Positions 7,601 to 16,468 of a stretch of 57,453 bases of DNA are shown here, in pieces. The notes below the pieces were generated by a model. It was given only the letters and a program-made list of their open reading frames with translations. It did not search any database and was not told the origin of the DNA. Position 1 is the stretch's first letter. Each line of letters opens with the position of its first letter. A program made the translations under genes and the position numbers. The stretch spans positions 1-57,453 of the forward strand of contig NZ_JBHSMT010000006.1 of the NCBI RefSeq assembly GCF_042654985.1, read 5' to 3'. The stretch is from Paraherbaspirillum soli (GTDB taxonomy: Bacteria > Pseudomonadota > Gammaproteobacteria > Burkholderiales > Burkholderiaceae_D).

Positions 7601-8647
7601 ATGACTATCAAGAAAAACAACAGCCTGCCGCCGCCATCCCATGCCCGCAATCCGGTGCATCACGTTCGTCGCATCATGTTTGTCGCCGTGCCGCCGATCG
7701 AGGAAATCGACCTGTTCGGCCCGGTTTCGGCCTTTCTCGGGGCCAATCGCTGCGCCGGCCACGCCAGTCAGCCTACGCCGCCGTATCGGGTCGACATCGT
7801 GGCGGGCACGGCCGCTCTGAACGTGGCGGGCCAATCAGGCATTGGCTTGCTGACCGGCCAAAGTTATTCCCAGGTGTCGGGCGCGGTGGATACCCTGGTG
7901 GTGATCAGCGGCCGCGAGACCGGCACCGCGCATGAGCCGGGCTTGCTGAGCTGGTTGCGAGATATGACGCAGCACACGAGACGCATTGTGTCGGTCTGCA
8001 CCGGCGCGTTCCTGCTGGCCGAGGCCGGCTTGCTGGATCGGCGTCGCGCCACCACGCACTGGGCGCTGGCGGCGTCGCTGGCAACGCGCTTTCCTGAGGT
8101 GAAGCTGGAACCGGACTCGATTTGGGTTCGCGACGGCAATGTGTATACCTCGGCCGGCGTGACCGCCGGCATCGATCTGGCGCTGGCGCTGATTGAAGAC
8201 GATCTGGGCGCGGCTACTGCATTGGAGGTCGCGCGCGGCATGGTGGTTTTTTTGCATCGGCCCGGCGGGCAAGCGCAATTCAGCGTGACCATGACCAGCC
8301 GCCGGCCCGGCTCCCGGCCCTTGCGCCAATTGCAAGTCTGGATGCTGGAAAACCTGTCGAAAGACCTTTCCGTAGAGCGCCTGGCGGATCAGGTCGCGAT
8401 GAGCCCGCGTCACTTTGCCCGCGTGTTCAAGCAAGAAACAGGGATTACTCCCGCCCGCTATGTCCAAAGCCTGCGCCTGGAACGGGCGCGTCAGATGCTG
8501 GAAGAAAATGCATGGAGCATGGAGCGGATCGCAGCGGCATGCGGTTACGGCGAGACGCAATTGATGCGCCGGGCGCTGCAAAGGGAACTCGGTATCACGC
8601 CGGGAGAATATAGAGAGCGGTTTCACACTAAAAAGGGAAAAAAATGA
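7601..8647 (+). CDS. GlxA-family transcriptional regulator (DJ-1 domain plus AraC HTH)
   Basis: A 348-residue regulator with an N-terminal DJ-1/PfpI-like sensor domain and a C-terminal AraC/XylS helix-turn-helix domain. The sensor has VSVCTGAFLLAEAGLLD and VTAGIDLALALI. The DNA-binding part has ERLADQVAMSPRHFARVFK and IAAACGYGETQLMRRAL, ending ITPGEYRERF. The ATG at 7601 is preferred. An in-frame ATG at 7553 is possible. It is divergent from a DJ-1 gene, and its stop overlaps the next gene's start (ATGA), so it may control both neighbours. The ligand is unknown. Confidence 0.88.
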   Translation: MTIKKNNSLPPPSHARNPVHHVRRIMFVAVPPIEEIDLFGPVSAFLGANRCAGHASQPTPPYRVDIVAGTAALNVAGQSGIGLLTGQSYSQVSGAVDTLVVISGRETGTAHEPGLLSWLRDMTQHTRRIVSVCTGAFLLAEAGLLDRRRATTHWALAASLATRFPEVKLEPDSIWVRDGNVYTSAGVTAGIDLALALIEDDLGAATALEVARGMVVFLHRPGGQAQFSVTMTSRRPGSRPLRQLQVWMLENLSKDLSVERLADQVAMSPRHFARVFKQETGITPARYVQSLRLERARQMLEENAWSMERIAAACGYGETQLMRRALQRELGITPGEYRERFHTKKGKK

Positions 8648-10089
8648 GGAGTACTGGATGGAAGACCGGCAGCATTTTCGCCATTGCGTTGACCAGCATT
8701 GCGACCGTTTGCGGTGGCGGCTACGCTGCGACTCCGGAGCCGCTCGCCAGCGCGCCATTGAAGCCGGCAGCAGGCAATGTGCGGGTTGATTTCACTGCGC
8801 CGACCCACGCCACATCGGCGCTCTCGGTCGGCTCGGCCATCTCCACCTACGCCGGCAGCGGCAGCAATCTGATCAAGGGTCCACAGCGCTCGCTATGGCG
8901 GCAATATTTGCAGGATCTCGGGCCTATGGTATGGCGCATCCCGCTCTATTACCACGACGGACAAGTGGGTTCGTCCGCCGGCGGCGTGCATGGCGGCGAC
9001 GAGGGCGCGGCGTATATCGCCGCCATCAAATCCATCAAAGGCACGCCGATGATCGCCGTCGGCGGTTCCACCAACGACAACGATATCCAGGCCGCCGATG
9101 CGGCCAGGCTGGTGCACTATTTCAACGATGGCGCCGGCCAGCATGGCGGTCCGGTAGACTACTACATCGTCGGCAACGAGCCGGACAACGGCTTCGGCTT
9201 GAACAATTACCTGTACGGCGGCAACGGCAGTTCCGGATTCCATGCCAATGTCAGCGCCATGCGCAGCGCGACCACGCGCCGCCTGACCATTGCCGGACCG
9301 TCGCTGGTCACCTGGGCCGATTACAAATTCGGCGACTTCCGCACCTTCTTCGCCAATGCGAACGCCGATGCGGATATTGTCGATTTCCACAAATATGGCG
9401 ACGGCCAGCATCTCGACAATCTGAACCGCACGTATGAGTACAGCGATGCGGTCAATTGGCTGCGCACCGAGATCGGCAATTACTTCGGCAGCCGCAGCGC
9501 CGACATCGGCATCCAGCTCGGCGAATTCAACTACAACTCGTCCTATAGCGACTGGAACGACGCCTTCTACACCTCGCGCAACCTGGTGCATACCGCCTCG
9601 GTGGTGGGGCATATGCTGCAACAGGGCGGACGCGCTTATCAGTATTCGGACAATAACGGTCCGCTGGGCTTGATCAGCGACGGCACCGGCAATAACGGCC
9701 AGCCACCCGGCCAGTTTGTGCGCTTGCCTGCTTACTGGGGGCTGTCCGCCTGGACCGGCGGCGCGTGGATGCGTCGCTTCGGCAGCACGATGGTGGCGGC
9801 CAGCACCTCGTTGCCGGAGGTCGAGGTGTACGCCACCGACCATGCGAAGAAAATCATCCTGATCAATAAATCGACCAGCACCGACCAGACCGCTACGGTA
9901 GCCCTGGTCGGCAAGGACAGCGGCACTTATTCGGTGTGGCAGTACGCGCGCGGGATGGACCCTGGCGCGTTTGCGAGCGGGCCGCAATTTCAGCCGCCGC
10001 GCCGGATCGCCACCGATCGCTCATTCAGCGCAGGTCAATTGCAAGTGGCTGTGCCGTGGATGAGTGTGGTTGTGGTTACTGTTGATTAA
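8644..10089 (+). CDS. Secreted glycoside hydrolase-like protein (clan GH-A type barrel)
   Basis: A 481-residue protein with an N-terminal signal-like segment ending near GGGYAAT. The central region looks like a clan GH-A TIM barrel: YYIVGNEPDNG carries the Asn-Glu pair (E179, proposed acid/base) and IQLGEFNYNS carries a second glutamate (E294, proposed nucleophile). A C-terminal beta-sandwich (EVEVYATDHAKKIILINKS) resembles those of GH39- and GH30-like enzymes. The exact family is not determined. The start codon overlaps the stop of the GlxA-type regulator (ATGA). Its 3' end overlaps the convergent MauG-like gene by 14 bases. Confidence 0.7.
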   Translation: MRSTGWKTGSIFAIALTSIATVCGGGYAATPEPLASAPLKPAAGNVRVDFTAPTHATSALSVGSAISTYAGSGSNLIKGPQRSLWRQYLQDLGPMVWRIPLYYHDGQVGSSAGGVHGGDEGAAYIAAIKSIKGTPMIAVGGSTNDNDIQAADAARLVHYFNDGAGQHGGPVDYYIVGNEPDNGFGLNNYLYGGNGSSGFHANVSAMRSATTRRLTIAGPSLVTWADYKFGDFRTFFANANADADIVDFHKYGDGQHLDNLNRTYEYSDAVNWLRTEIGNYFGSRSADIGIQLGEFNYNSSYSDWNDAFYTSRNLVHTASVVGHMLQQGGRAYQYSDNNGPLGLISDGTGNNGQPPGQFVRLPAYWGLSAWTGGAWMRRFGSTMVAASTSLPEVEVYATDHAKKIILINKSTSTDQTATVALVGKDSGTYSVWQYARGMDPGAFASGPQFQPPRRIATDRSFSAGQLQVAVPWMSVVVVTVD

Positions 10090-11275
10090 AATTCGACTGC
10101 GGGATTTCCTTGTCGAGCGGTTCGGCCCGCGCTGCATTTTTCAACTGCTCGACATTGTCGCCGGTCAGCGCATGGAGAAAGGCGATCAGGTTGCGCCGTT
10201 CTGCTGCGCTCAAATGCAGCGGCTTGATCAAGGGATCCTTATGCGGGTTGTCGATGCCGCCGCGCTGGTAAAACGCCATCACGTCTTCCAGCGTGGCCAG
10301 CGAGCCGTCGTGCATGTACGGCCCGGTGAGCGCGATGTTGCGCAAGCTCGGGGTGCGATAGGACCAGCGCTCGGCGCTATTGTGCGTGACTTCGTAGCGG
10401 CCCAAATCTGTTTGCGCCGGTTCGGACACGCTCTGCAAAAGTTGATCGTCCACTTGCACCACCAATCCCGGCGCCAGCTGGACGCTATGCTTCTGCGCGC
10501 TGCCTCCCCTGCTGCCAATGCCGGTATTGTGAAAGCGGCCATCGGCAAACAACGCCGATTTTTCGCCGACGCTGTGGCAGGCGATGCAGTTGGCCTTGCC
10601 TGAAAAAACCTTGAAGCCAGCCTGTTCCGCGCTGCTCATGGCGTTTTTCTGGCGGTCGAAGTACCAGCGATCAAAGCGCGAATTGCCCGACACCAGGGTG
10701 CGTTCATAACTGGCCAACGCAGCGCCTATGGTTTCCACCGTCGGCCCGCGGCCGTCGAAAGCGGCTTCGAACAGGTGCCGATAATCGGCCATGATCTTGA
10801 TTTTTTCAGTCACATGCTGGGTCGACGGATTGGCCATTTCATTGGCTGCCAGCAGCGGTCCCCAGACCTGGTTTTCCAGACTGGATTCGCGGCCGTCATG
10901 GAATAGCTCTCGAACATAAGCGACATTGAAAATGGTGGGCGCATTGCGGCGCAGGCTGCGCCCCTCGACGCCGATCGGGGTCGCCAGCACATTGGAGGTA
11001 AAGCCTTGCTCGGGGATGTGACACATGGCGCAGGACATGGTGTTGTTGTGCGACAGCCGGCGATCCATGAACAGCTTGCGGCCGAGGGCGATCCTGGCCG
11101 GCGTCGCCGGGTCGCCGTCAGCCGCAGGAAGCGGCGGCAGCCCGAGCGGCGCGTTTGGCGTCATCGCCGCCGCGTTCGCTGATGTGTCAAGCCGCGCCGG
11201 ATGGCCGGCATCCGGGCGCTGGCAGGCAGCGAGGACGCTTGCCAGCAGGCAGGCGGCGGCGATCCGATAGCTCAT
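10076..11275 (-). CDS. MauG/cytochrome c peroxidase-like di-heme lipoprotein
   Basis: A 399-residue periplasmic di-heme protein. The signal peptide ends in a lipobox (LLASVLAAC, C18). The two heme c sites are CAMCH (82-86) and CIACH (230-234), the spacing expected for the bacterial cytochrome c peroxidase/MauG family. The last gene of the mtoX-SCO-mauG operon, it starts at an ATGA overlap with the SCO gene. MauG-type proteins next to methanethiol oxidase are thought to mature the enzyme. That role here is inferred from context. Confidence 0.85.
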   Translation of the reverse strand: MSYRIAAACLLASVLAACQRPDAGHPARLDTSANAAAMTPNAPLGLPPLPAADGDPATPARIALGRKLFMDRRLSHNNTMSCAMCHIPEQGFTSNVLATPIGVEGRSLRRNAPTIFNVAYVRELFHDGRESSLENQVWGPLLAANEMANPSTQHVTEKIKIMADYRHLFEAAFDGRGPTVETIGAALASYERTLVSGNSRFDRWYFDRQKNAMSSAEQAGFKVFSGKANCIACHSVGEKSALFADGRFHNTGIGSRGGSAQKHSVQLAPGLVVQVDDQLLQSVSEPAQTDLGRYEVTHNSAERWSYRTPSLRNIALTGPYMHDGSLATLEDVMAFYQRGGIDNPHKDPLIKPLHLSAAERRNLIAFLHALTGDNVEQLKNAARAEPLDKEIPQSNFNQQ

Positions 11276-11988
11276 TTGAACTTGACGCCCTGCTCCATCA
11301 GCAGCGTCTTGACGTCGTTCAGCAATACGCTGTGCAGCAGGAATGATGTGCTGTAGATCTCCCGCACCTGGCCGCTGGCGTCGATCAGGAACACCTTCAG
11401 CATATGGCTCAGCAGCGGCACCCTCTGCCCGGCCGGCTGGTTGGCCGCGAGCGACACGTCTTGCCCAAACCCATCCAGCAGCGGCCGCAAATCCTGGCGC
11501 GAGCGGGTGGTCAGAAAATGCCACGGCAAACCCTGGGTATCGCGCGCATCCTTGCCGCCGTAGCTGCGCATCGCCTGCGGCGTGTCGTATTGCGGATCGA
11601 AGCTCATGCTGACAAAGCGGACCTGGTCGCGCATCTTGGGATTGGCTTCGATCGATTGCTTCAGCTGGTGCAAGGTTGCATAGGCCAGCGGACAGCCTTT
11701 GGGGTCGGTGCAATAGGTGTAGATGAAGGAGAACAGCGTGACCTTGCCGGTGGTGAAGCTGGACAGCTTGTGCTGGCTGCCGTCGCTGTCGAGCACCACG
11801 CCTTCCGGCGTCGTCATGATGCGCTGCAAGCGGTAAGTGCCGGCCGCAGGCGGCACAAAATCCATCCGCCCCGCCTGCTCATGGCTATGGGCAGACGTGG
11901 CGGAGAACAGGCTAGCGGCGCTCAGTAACAAAGCAGTCGCCAACGCGCCGGCCATGTTGCGCGGCTTGCTTGATAGGCTAATACGCAC
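11272..11988 (-). CDS. SCO1/SenC family copper-binding protein
   Basis: A 238-residue thioredoxin-fold protein of the SCO/SenC family, exported by an N-terminal signal. The putative copper site is TYCTDPKGCP (C93 and C99) with a histidine at LLSHMLKV (H195). The cysteine spacing is CX5C instead of the usual CX3C. The GTG at 11988 overlaps the mtoX stop by 11 bases, and an ATG at 11955 is an alternative. The likely job is delivery of copper or redox maturation to the methanethiol oxidase encoded just upstream. Confidence 0.82.
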   Translation of the reverse strand: MRISLSSKPRNMAGALATALLLSAASLFSATSAHSHEQAGRMDFVPPAAGTYRLQRIMTTPEGVVLDSDGSQHKLSSFTTGKVTLFSFIYTYCTDPKGCPLAYATLHQLKQSIEANPKMRDQVRFVSMSFDPQYDTPQAMRSYGGKDARDTQGLPWHFLTTRSRQDLRPLLDGFGQDVSLAANQPAGQRVPLLSHMLKVFLIDASGQVREIYSTSFLLHSVLLNDVKTLLMEQGVKFK

Positions 11989-13297
11989 TCCGCAACGAGC
12001 TGGAACCGAATTTGATGTGGTGTGCGCGGCCCAGTTTGAGTTTGTAGAAATCGATCTTCCATTGCTCCTTCAATTCCTTGCCGTCCCAGCTGAAGAGTTT
12101 CAGGAACTGTTCGTCGTCGGCGCCCTTCTTGTCCCAATTGGCGAGCAAGGAGCTGCTGATATAGACGCGCTTGCCGTCCCAGCTTTGCGACACCATGTTC
12201 ACTTGCGAGCCGGTGTGCTTGGAATAGGTTTCTTTCGGCGCTTCCGGATTGCTGAGATCGAAGTAATGCGTGGTGCCGTCCATGAAGGTGTTGACCCACA
12301 AGCCCTTGCCGTCGGCAGTGATCGAGATGTCGACCGGCAGCGGGATCTTGGCCGGGTCGCCGATGTTGGCCACATCCTTGGCTTGCCATCCGCCCTTGGC
12401 ATCTTTTTTCACCAGCCACAGTTTGGAAGTCAACGCGGTGGCGGTGATGGCCCAGTCTTCGCCGTCCTTCAACGACCAGCGGACCTCTAGCGGTGCGCCT
12501 GGCACGCTCATCACTTTTTCCGGCTGCATGGATTTCAGGTTCCACATGACCAGGGAGCCGCCGAAGTTTTTCATGGCTGCCGGGTCCTTCAGCAGCTTGC
12601 CCATGTCCATCATGTAGTTGTTCCAGCCGGTAAAGCTGGAGGTGAGCAGCGCGTTCTTGCCCGGGTTGATGCCGATGTCGTAGCCGTAGCCGTCGCCGCC
12701 CTTGGCGGTCGGCATGTCGTACTTGCTGACGAAATCGCCCTTGTTGTTATACAGCGCCATGCCGGTGACGCCGCCGTGATCCTTGTTGTTGGACAGGCCG
12801 CCGACCAGCATGCGGCCGGGCATTGCATAAAAAGTGTGGGGCCCGACGAAGCCGGATTTGGCGGCAAAATCGCTGATGGTTTTGACCAGCTTGGGCTTGG
12901 CTGGATCGGTATAAATATCGAATACATAAATCTTGTTGTCGTCCAGGCCGCCGGCCCACACGAAGCGCCGGTCGTCGGTAAAGCCGATGTGATGCGCCTC
13001 GCCGCGTGAACCTACCGACAGGCTGGTCAGCACTTTGCCGTATTTCTTCGAGGCCGGATTGACATCCACCGTCACCAGCTTGTCGGAGCCATCCCCCATG
13101 CCCTGCACCCCAAGCGTCCAGACATACGCGAACTCTTCCTGGCCTTTGATCAGGTTGGAAATATAAGGTGAATTGCAGGTCTCATCGGCCAGCGCCGGCG
13201 GACTGGCGAGCATGCCGTAGAAAAGGACTGCCAGCGGACCCAGCACTGCGCTTAGCGCTACGACTAGTGTGTTGTTCTTGAACGACCGGTTAACCAT
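11978..13297 (-). CDS. mtoX: Methanethiol oxidase / SBP56 selenium-binding protein family, periplasmic
   Basis: A 439-residue SBP56-family beta-propeller. Conserved histidine motifs are visible: GEAHHIGFT, GFVGPHTF and LGRAHHIKFG. Bacterial members with SCO and MauG partners are methanethiol oxidases that convert methanethiol to formaldehyde, hydrogen sulfide and peroxide, with copper. A signal peptide (ending ALADETC) places it in the periplasm, as in Hyphomicrobium MtoX. The ATG at 13297 has a good AAAGG site upstream. The assignment rests on family plus operon, since SBP56 alone does not prove the reaction. Confidence 0.85.
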   Translation of the reverse strand: MVNRSFKNNTLVVALSAVLGPLAVLFYGMLASPPALADETCNSPYISNLIKGQEEFAYVWTLGVQGMGDGSDKLVTVDVNPASKKYGKVLTSLSVGSRGEAHHIGFTDDRRFVWAGGLDDNKIYVFDIYTDPAKPKLVKTISDFAAKSGFVGPHTFYAMPGRMLVGGLSNNKDHGGVTGMALYNNKGDFVSKYDMPTAKGGDGYGYDIGINPGKNALLTSSFTGWNNYMMDMGKLLKDPAAMKNFGGSLVMWNLKSMQPEKVMSVPGAPLEVRWSLKDGEDWAITATALTSKLWLVKKDAKGGWQAKDVANIGDPAKIPLPVDISITADGKGLWVNTFMDGTTHYFDLSNPEAPKETYSKHTGSQVNMVSQSWDGKRVYISSSLLANWDKKGADDEQFLKLFSWDGKELKEQWKIDFYKLKLGRAHHIKFGSSSLRSAY

Positions 13298-13612
13298 GGT
13301 CAGCCTTTCTTTTTCGTGAAGCGGCGCTTCGCGTGCTTCAAACATGAACGCAAAAACCCGCCTTGGCTGTCACCGTTGAGTTTCATCGGGTCAGCGAAGT
13401 TGCGGGGGAATATTGGCGCAGCGATTCGCCGCGGCAAAGAGTTAAACGGGATTGCGGATACCGGTCGACCCGATGAGCGCATCACCCTGACAGCATCAGC
13501 CATATCGGTCAATCGCGCCGATTCAGAGCGCTCGCCAACTTTTCAGGGCTGCGCACTGGCCGGAAAAATAAGAGCCGTGTTAGCCAAACGGATACACAGC
13601 CCTATTCCATCA
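13298..13612. other. Intergenic region upstream of mtoX
   Basis: About 315 bases between mtoX and the cold-shock gene. It must hold the mtoX promoter and the 3' end of the csp transcript. Long spurious frames cross it, but no ribosome binding site, known motif or strong hairpin stands out. Confidence 0.4.
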
Positions 13613-13822
13613 TCAATTGGATGCGGCTTGAATGTTGGAAGCTTGCTTTCCTTTGGGGCCTTGGGTGATTTCAAAGCTGACTTTTTGACCTTCTTTGAGA
13701 GTCTTGAAGCCATTCATATTGATGGCGGAAAAATGTGCGAACAAGTCTTCCCCCCCTTCATCCGGAGTGATGAAACCGAAACCTTTGGAGTCGTTGAACC
13801 ACTTAACAGTACCGTGTGCCAT
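13613..13822 (-). CDS. CspA-family cold-shock protein
   Basis: A 69-residue single cold-shock domain that binds single-stranded RNA or DNA. It begins MAHGTVKWFNDSKGFGFI (RNP1) and continues DLFAHFSAI (RNP2). I chose the ATG at 13822. Longer in-frame starts belong to the leader. The more than 100 bases of AT-rich sequence upstream fit the long untranslated leaders of csp genes. Several paralogues are usual in these genomes, so no letter is assigned. Confidence 0.95.
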   Translation of the reverse strand: MAHGTVKWFNDSKGFGFITPDEGGEDLFAHFSAINMNGFKTLKEGQKVSFEITQGPKGKQASNIQAASN

Positions 13823-14150
13823 ATCAGCGTCTTTCAAGTAATAGAAAATCCATGACGTGTAAAAATAAGATGCTTCGCCTGCCGCTGTCTCCAGCGCGGT
13901 TTGCTCTTTTCCAAGTTGATAAATATCGAACGGCATATTTACCAGGTGCCAGTTATTGCTGACACGTCAATTTATAGGATCAAGAGACTGTATGTATGTC
14001 GCAGGCGATATACGTCTTATCTCGAAATCCCGTATTGAACTGGAATAGATTCTGTCTGATTCGACAATGCCGTCCTAGATGTCATAACTGACAGGTAGGC
14101 GACAGTCTCACGGGCACGCGGCGCTCAGATCGTTTGGCTACTGAACGAAA
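13823..14150. promoter_or_regulatory. Upstream region of the cold-shock gene
   Basis: About 330 bases without a gene between csp and the cynS terminator. It is more AT-rich than the coding DNA near csp, consistent with a promoter and a long 5' leader on the minus strand. No cold-box could be identified with confidence. Confidence 0.35.
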
Positions 14151-14217
14151 AAAAAGCCATCGGCCGACGCAATGGAAGTCCGAAAGGACTCCATGGCTAT
14201 CGGTCATGGCCCTGGCA
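14151..14217 (-). terminator. Terminator of the cynT-cynS operon
   Basis: Read on the minus strand, an inner hairpin (TGGAGTCC, loop TTTC, GGACTTCCA with one bulge) lies inside a weaker outer stem (GCCATGACCGAT with GTCGGCCGATGGC). It is followed by eight T residues. It lies directly downstream of cynS. Confidence 0.78.
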
Positions 14218-14260
14218 TAACGGCCCCGCGGATGACGTTAGCCTCGCGGGTGGAACAGCC

Positions 14261-14731
14261 TTAGAACGGCTTGTTCGGCAAGAATTTCCCATCCAGCGTG
14301 ATCACCGCACGCGAACCGCCGTCCGGGTCTTCTACTTTTTTAATGTCCAGCTTGAAGTTGATCGCGCTGATGATGCCGTCGCCGAACTGTTCGTGCACCA
14401 GCGCCTTCAACGTGGTGCCGTAGATCTGGATCATTTCGTAGAAGCGGTAGATGGTCGGATCGGTCGGGATGCCGCCGGCGATGCTGCCGCGCAGTGGGAT
14501 GGCTTGCAGCTGCGCCGCATCTTCAGCACCCAGCCCCAGGCGTTCGCAAACGATCTCGGCGACGTCCTTAGGCAGCGCGTGCTGCCCTAACAGCGCTGCG
14601 GTGACATAGGCGACGCTGAGGCCGGTGCCGGCGGACAGTTGCTGCCAGGAGAGATCTTTAAGCGCCTTGGCGGCGATGGCGCGTGCGGTGAGTGCCAGGC
14701 GGGGATCTTGATAGGCATTGGATTGTTGCAT
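14261..14731 (-). CDS. cynS: Cyanate hydratase (cyanase)
   Basis: A 156-residue cyanase, which converts cyanate and bicarbonate to ammonia and carbon dioxide. The N-terminal helical domain (ALKDLSWQQLSAGTGLSVAYV) and the catalytic C-terminal domain are both present. The catalytic arginine and glutamate lie in IYRFYEMIQIYGTTLK, and the serine in DGIISAINFKLDIKK. Length equals that of E. coli CynS (156). It follows cynT in the same operon by about 45 bases. Confidence 0.96.
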   Translation of the reverse strand: MQQSNAYQDPRLALTARAIAAKALKDLSWQQLSAGTGLSVAYVTAALLGQHALPKDVAEIVCERLGLGAEDAAQLQAIPLRGSIAGGIPTDPTIYRFYEMIQIYGTTLKALVHEQFGDGIISAINFKLDIKKVEDPDGGSRAVITLDGKFLPNKPF

Positions 14732-14776
14732 GATGTTTTCCTTTTCAGTGAGTGAAGTAATAAGAGAAGACGACGG

Positions 14777-15439
14777 TCAAGCCGCCAAAGCGCTACGCTT
14801 GGCCGGCGTAGCAGTTGTTTGTGGGAATTCGGCGAGTGAAACGAAGCTATTGGTCTCGCCATCCAGCGCCACAATGGAACCTGTTTCGATGTCGTAGACC
14901 CAACCGTGCAGCTTGAGCCGGCCTTGCTCCAGCGCCAGCGCCACCGACGGATGGGTCTTGATATTCACCAGCTGGGCAATCACGTTTTCGCGCACCATCG
15001 AACTGACCCTTGCCGCCGGCGAGATATGGGTGCGCGCTTCGTTGACTATTTTTGCCGAGTCCGCGTGGCGCAACCAGCCGGCAACGGCGGGCATATGATC
15101 CAGGCACTTGCAACTGGCGATGGCCGTCATGGCGCCGCAATCCGAGTGTCCGCACACCACGATATCGGTGACGCCCAACGCGGCGACCGCGTATTCGACC
15201 GTGGCGGTGACGCCGCCCGGCGCCGAACTATAGGATGGGACGATGTTGCCGGCATTGCGAATCACGAAGATATCGCCCGGATCTTGCTGGGTCAGCAGTT
15301 CAGGTACCACCCGGCTGTCCGAGCAGGTGATGAAGAGCGCACTTGGGCTCTGGGCGGTGGCTAGTTCCTTGAAAAGACCGGACATGCCGGGAAAAGCATC
15401 CCGCTGAAATTTCAAGACACCTTCGACGATGGACTTCAT
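14777..15439 (-). CDS. cynT: Beta-class carbonic anhydrase CynT
   Basis: A 220-residue beta-carbonic anhydrase. The zinc ligands are visible as C39 and D41 in FITCSDSRV, and H98 and C101 in VCGHSDCGAM. In cyn operons it regenerates the bicarbonate that cyanase consumes. The ATG at 15439 is supported by a strong AAGGAG site. Longer frames start without one. It is the first gene of a cynT-cynS operon, divergent from cynR. Confidence 0.94.
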   Translation of the reverse strand: MKSIVEGVLKFQRDAFPGMSGLFKELATAQSPSALFITCSDSRVVPELLTQQDPGDIFVIRNAGNIVPSYSSAPGGVTATVEYAVAALGVTDIVVCGHSDCGAMTAIASCKCLDHMPAVAGWLRHADSAKIVNEARTHISPAARVSSMVRENVIAQLVNIKTHPSVALALEQGRLKLHGWVYDIETGSIVALDGETNSFVSLAEFPQTTATPAKRSALAA

Positions 15440-15550
15440 GGCGTTTCTCCTTGTGTGATGAAGCAGTGACGCCATGATGAAGCGATTGATCTATTAGGTC
15501 CAAGACCGATATACAATCACATCCATAATTATTTCCTATAGTTGATCATT
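15440..15550. promoter_or_regulatory. Divergent cynT / cynR control region
   Basis: About 110 bases separate the divergent starts of cynT and cynR. The cynR-proximal half is AT-rich and includes the small palindrome ATAATTAT near 15526. A CynR binding site is expected here by analogy with E. coli, but I cannot assign one exactly. Confidence 0.5.
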
Positions 15551-16444
15551 ATGCTCATACGCCACATACGCTATCTACTAGCTGTCGTGGAACACCGCAA
15601 TTTCACGCGCGCGGCCGAAGCGCTCTACGTGTCGCAACCGACGCTGTCGCAGCAGATCAGGCAGCTGGAAGACGAACTTGGGGTGCAGTTGCTGGACCGG
15701 AGCGGCAGAACGGTGCGCGCGACCGATGCCGGCGAGGCCTATATCGCCTATGCGCGCCGGGCATTACGAGAGTTTGAAGCGGGGGAACGGGCGGTCCATG
15801 ATGTGCGCGACCTGACGCGCGGCACGCTCCGTCTGGCGACGACGCCGACCTTCACTTCTTACCTGGTAGGACCGCTGATCGCGCGCTTCAACGCCAGCTA
15901 CCCCGGCATCTCCCTGCTGATCAAGGAAATGCCCCTGGACACCATCGAATCGGCATTGGCCGCAGATGAAGTCGACCTTGGCATCGCCTTCAGCAAGGTG
16001 CGCTCGGCAGAGATAGATTGCCATCCGCTGTTCGTTGAAAAACTCAGCGTTGTGGTCGGCGTCGATCACCCGTTTGCGCAGCGCGCGGCAGCGATCGCCC
16101 CCAAGGATCTGGAGCAGGAACCGCTGGCCTTGTTGACCGCGGATTTTGCGACGCGGAGTTATGTCGATGCGTATTTGCAGAAGCAGGGAATCGCGCCAAA
16201 AATCGTCATCGAAGCCAATACCATCAATGCGATTGTCGAGATTGTCCGGCGCGGAAGCATGGCGACGATACTTCCCGATGCAATCACGCGCGAGAACGCC
16301 GCGCTCAGGAATATTGCCCTGAAGCCCGCTCTGCCGCACCGCACCGTGGCGCTGCTGCGTCGCAAAGGCAGTTACCAAAGCGCCGCCGCCCTCGCCTTCG
16401 CCGAGCTGGTGGAAAGCATGATGACGGACGGAACACTGACTTGA
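15551..16444 (+). CDS. cynR: LysR-family regulator CynR
   Basis: A 297-residue LysR regulator with close family resemblance to CynR, the cyanate-responsive activator. It begins MLIRHIRYLLAVVEHRNFTR, followed by SQPTLSQQIRQLEDELGVQL and the characteristic TPTFTSYLVGPLIARF. I chose the ATG at 15551, where alignment with CynR begins. A TTG three codons earlier is possible. It is divergent from cynT-cynS, as in E. coli, which makes the assignment strong. Confidence 0.92.
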   Translation: MLIRHIRYLLAVVEHRNFTRAAEALYVSQPTLSQQIRQLEDELGVQLLDRSGRTVRATDAGEAYIAYARRALREFEAGERAVHDVRDLTRGTLRLATTPTFTSYLVGPLIARFNASYPGISLLIKEMPLDTIESALAADEVDLGIAFSKVRSAEIDCHPLFVEKLSVVVGVDHPFAQRAAAIAPKDLEQEPLALLTADFATRSYVDAYLQKQGIAPKIVIEANTINAIVEIVRRGSMATILPDAITRENAALRNIALKPALPHRTVALLRRKGSYQSAAALAFAELVESMMTDGTLT

Positions 16445-16468
16445 AATAAGGCGCGGGTTTCGCAACGA

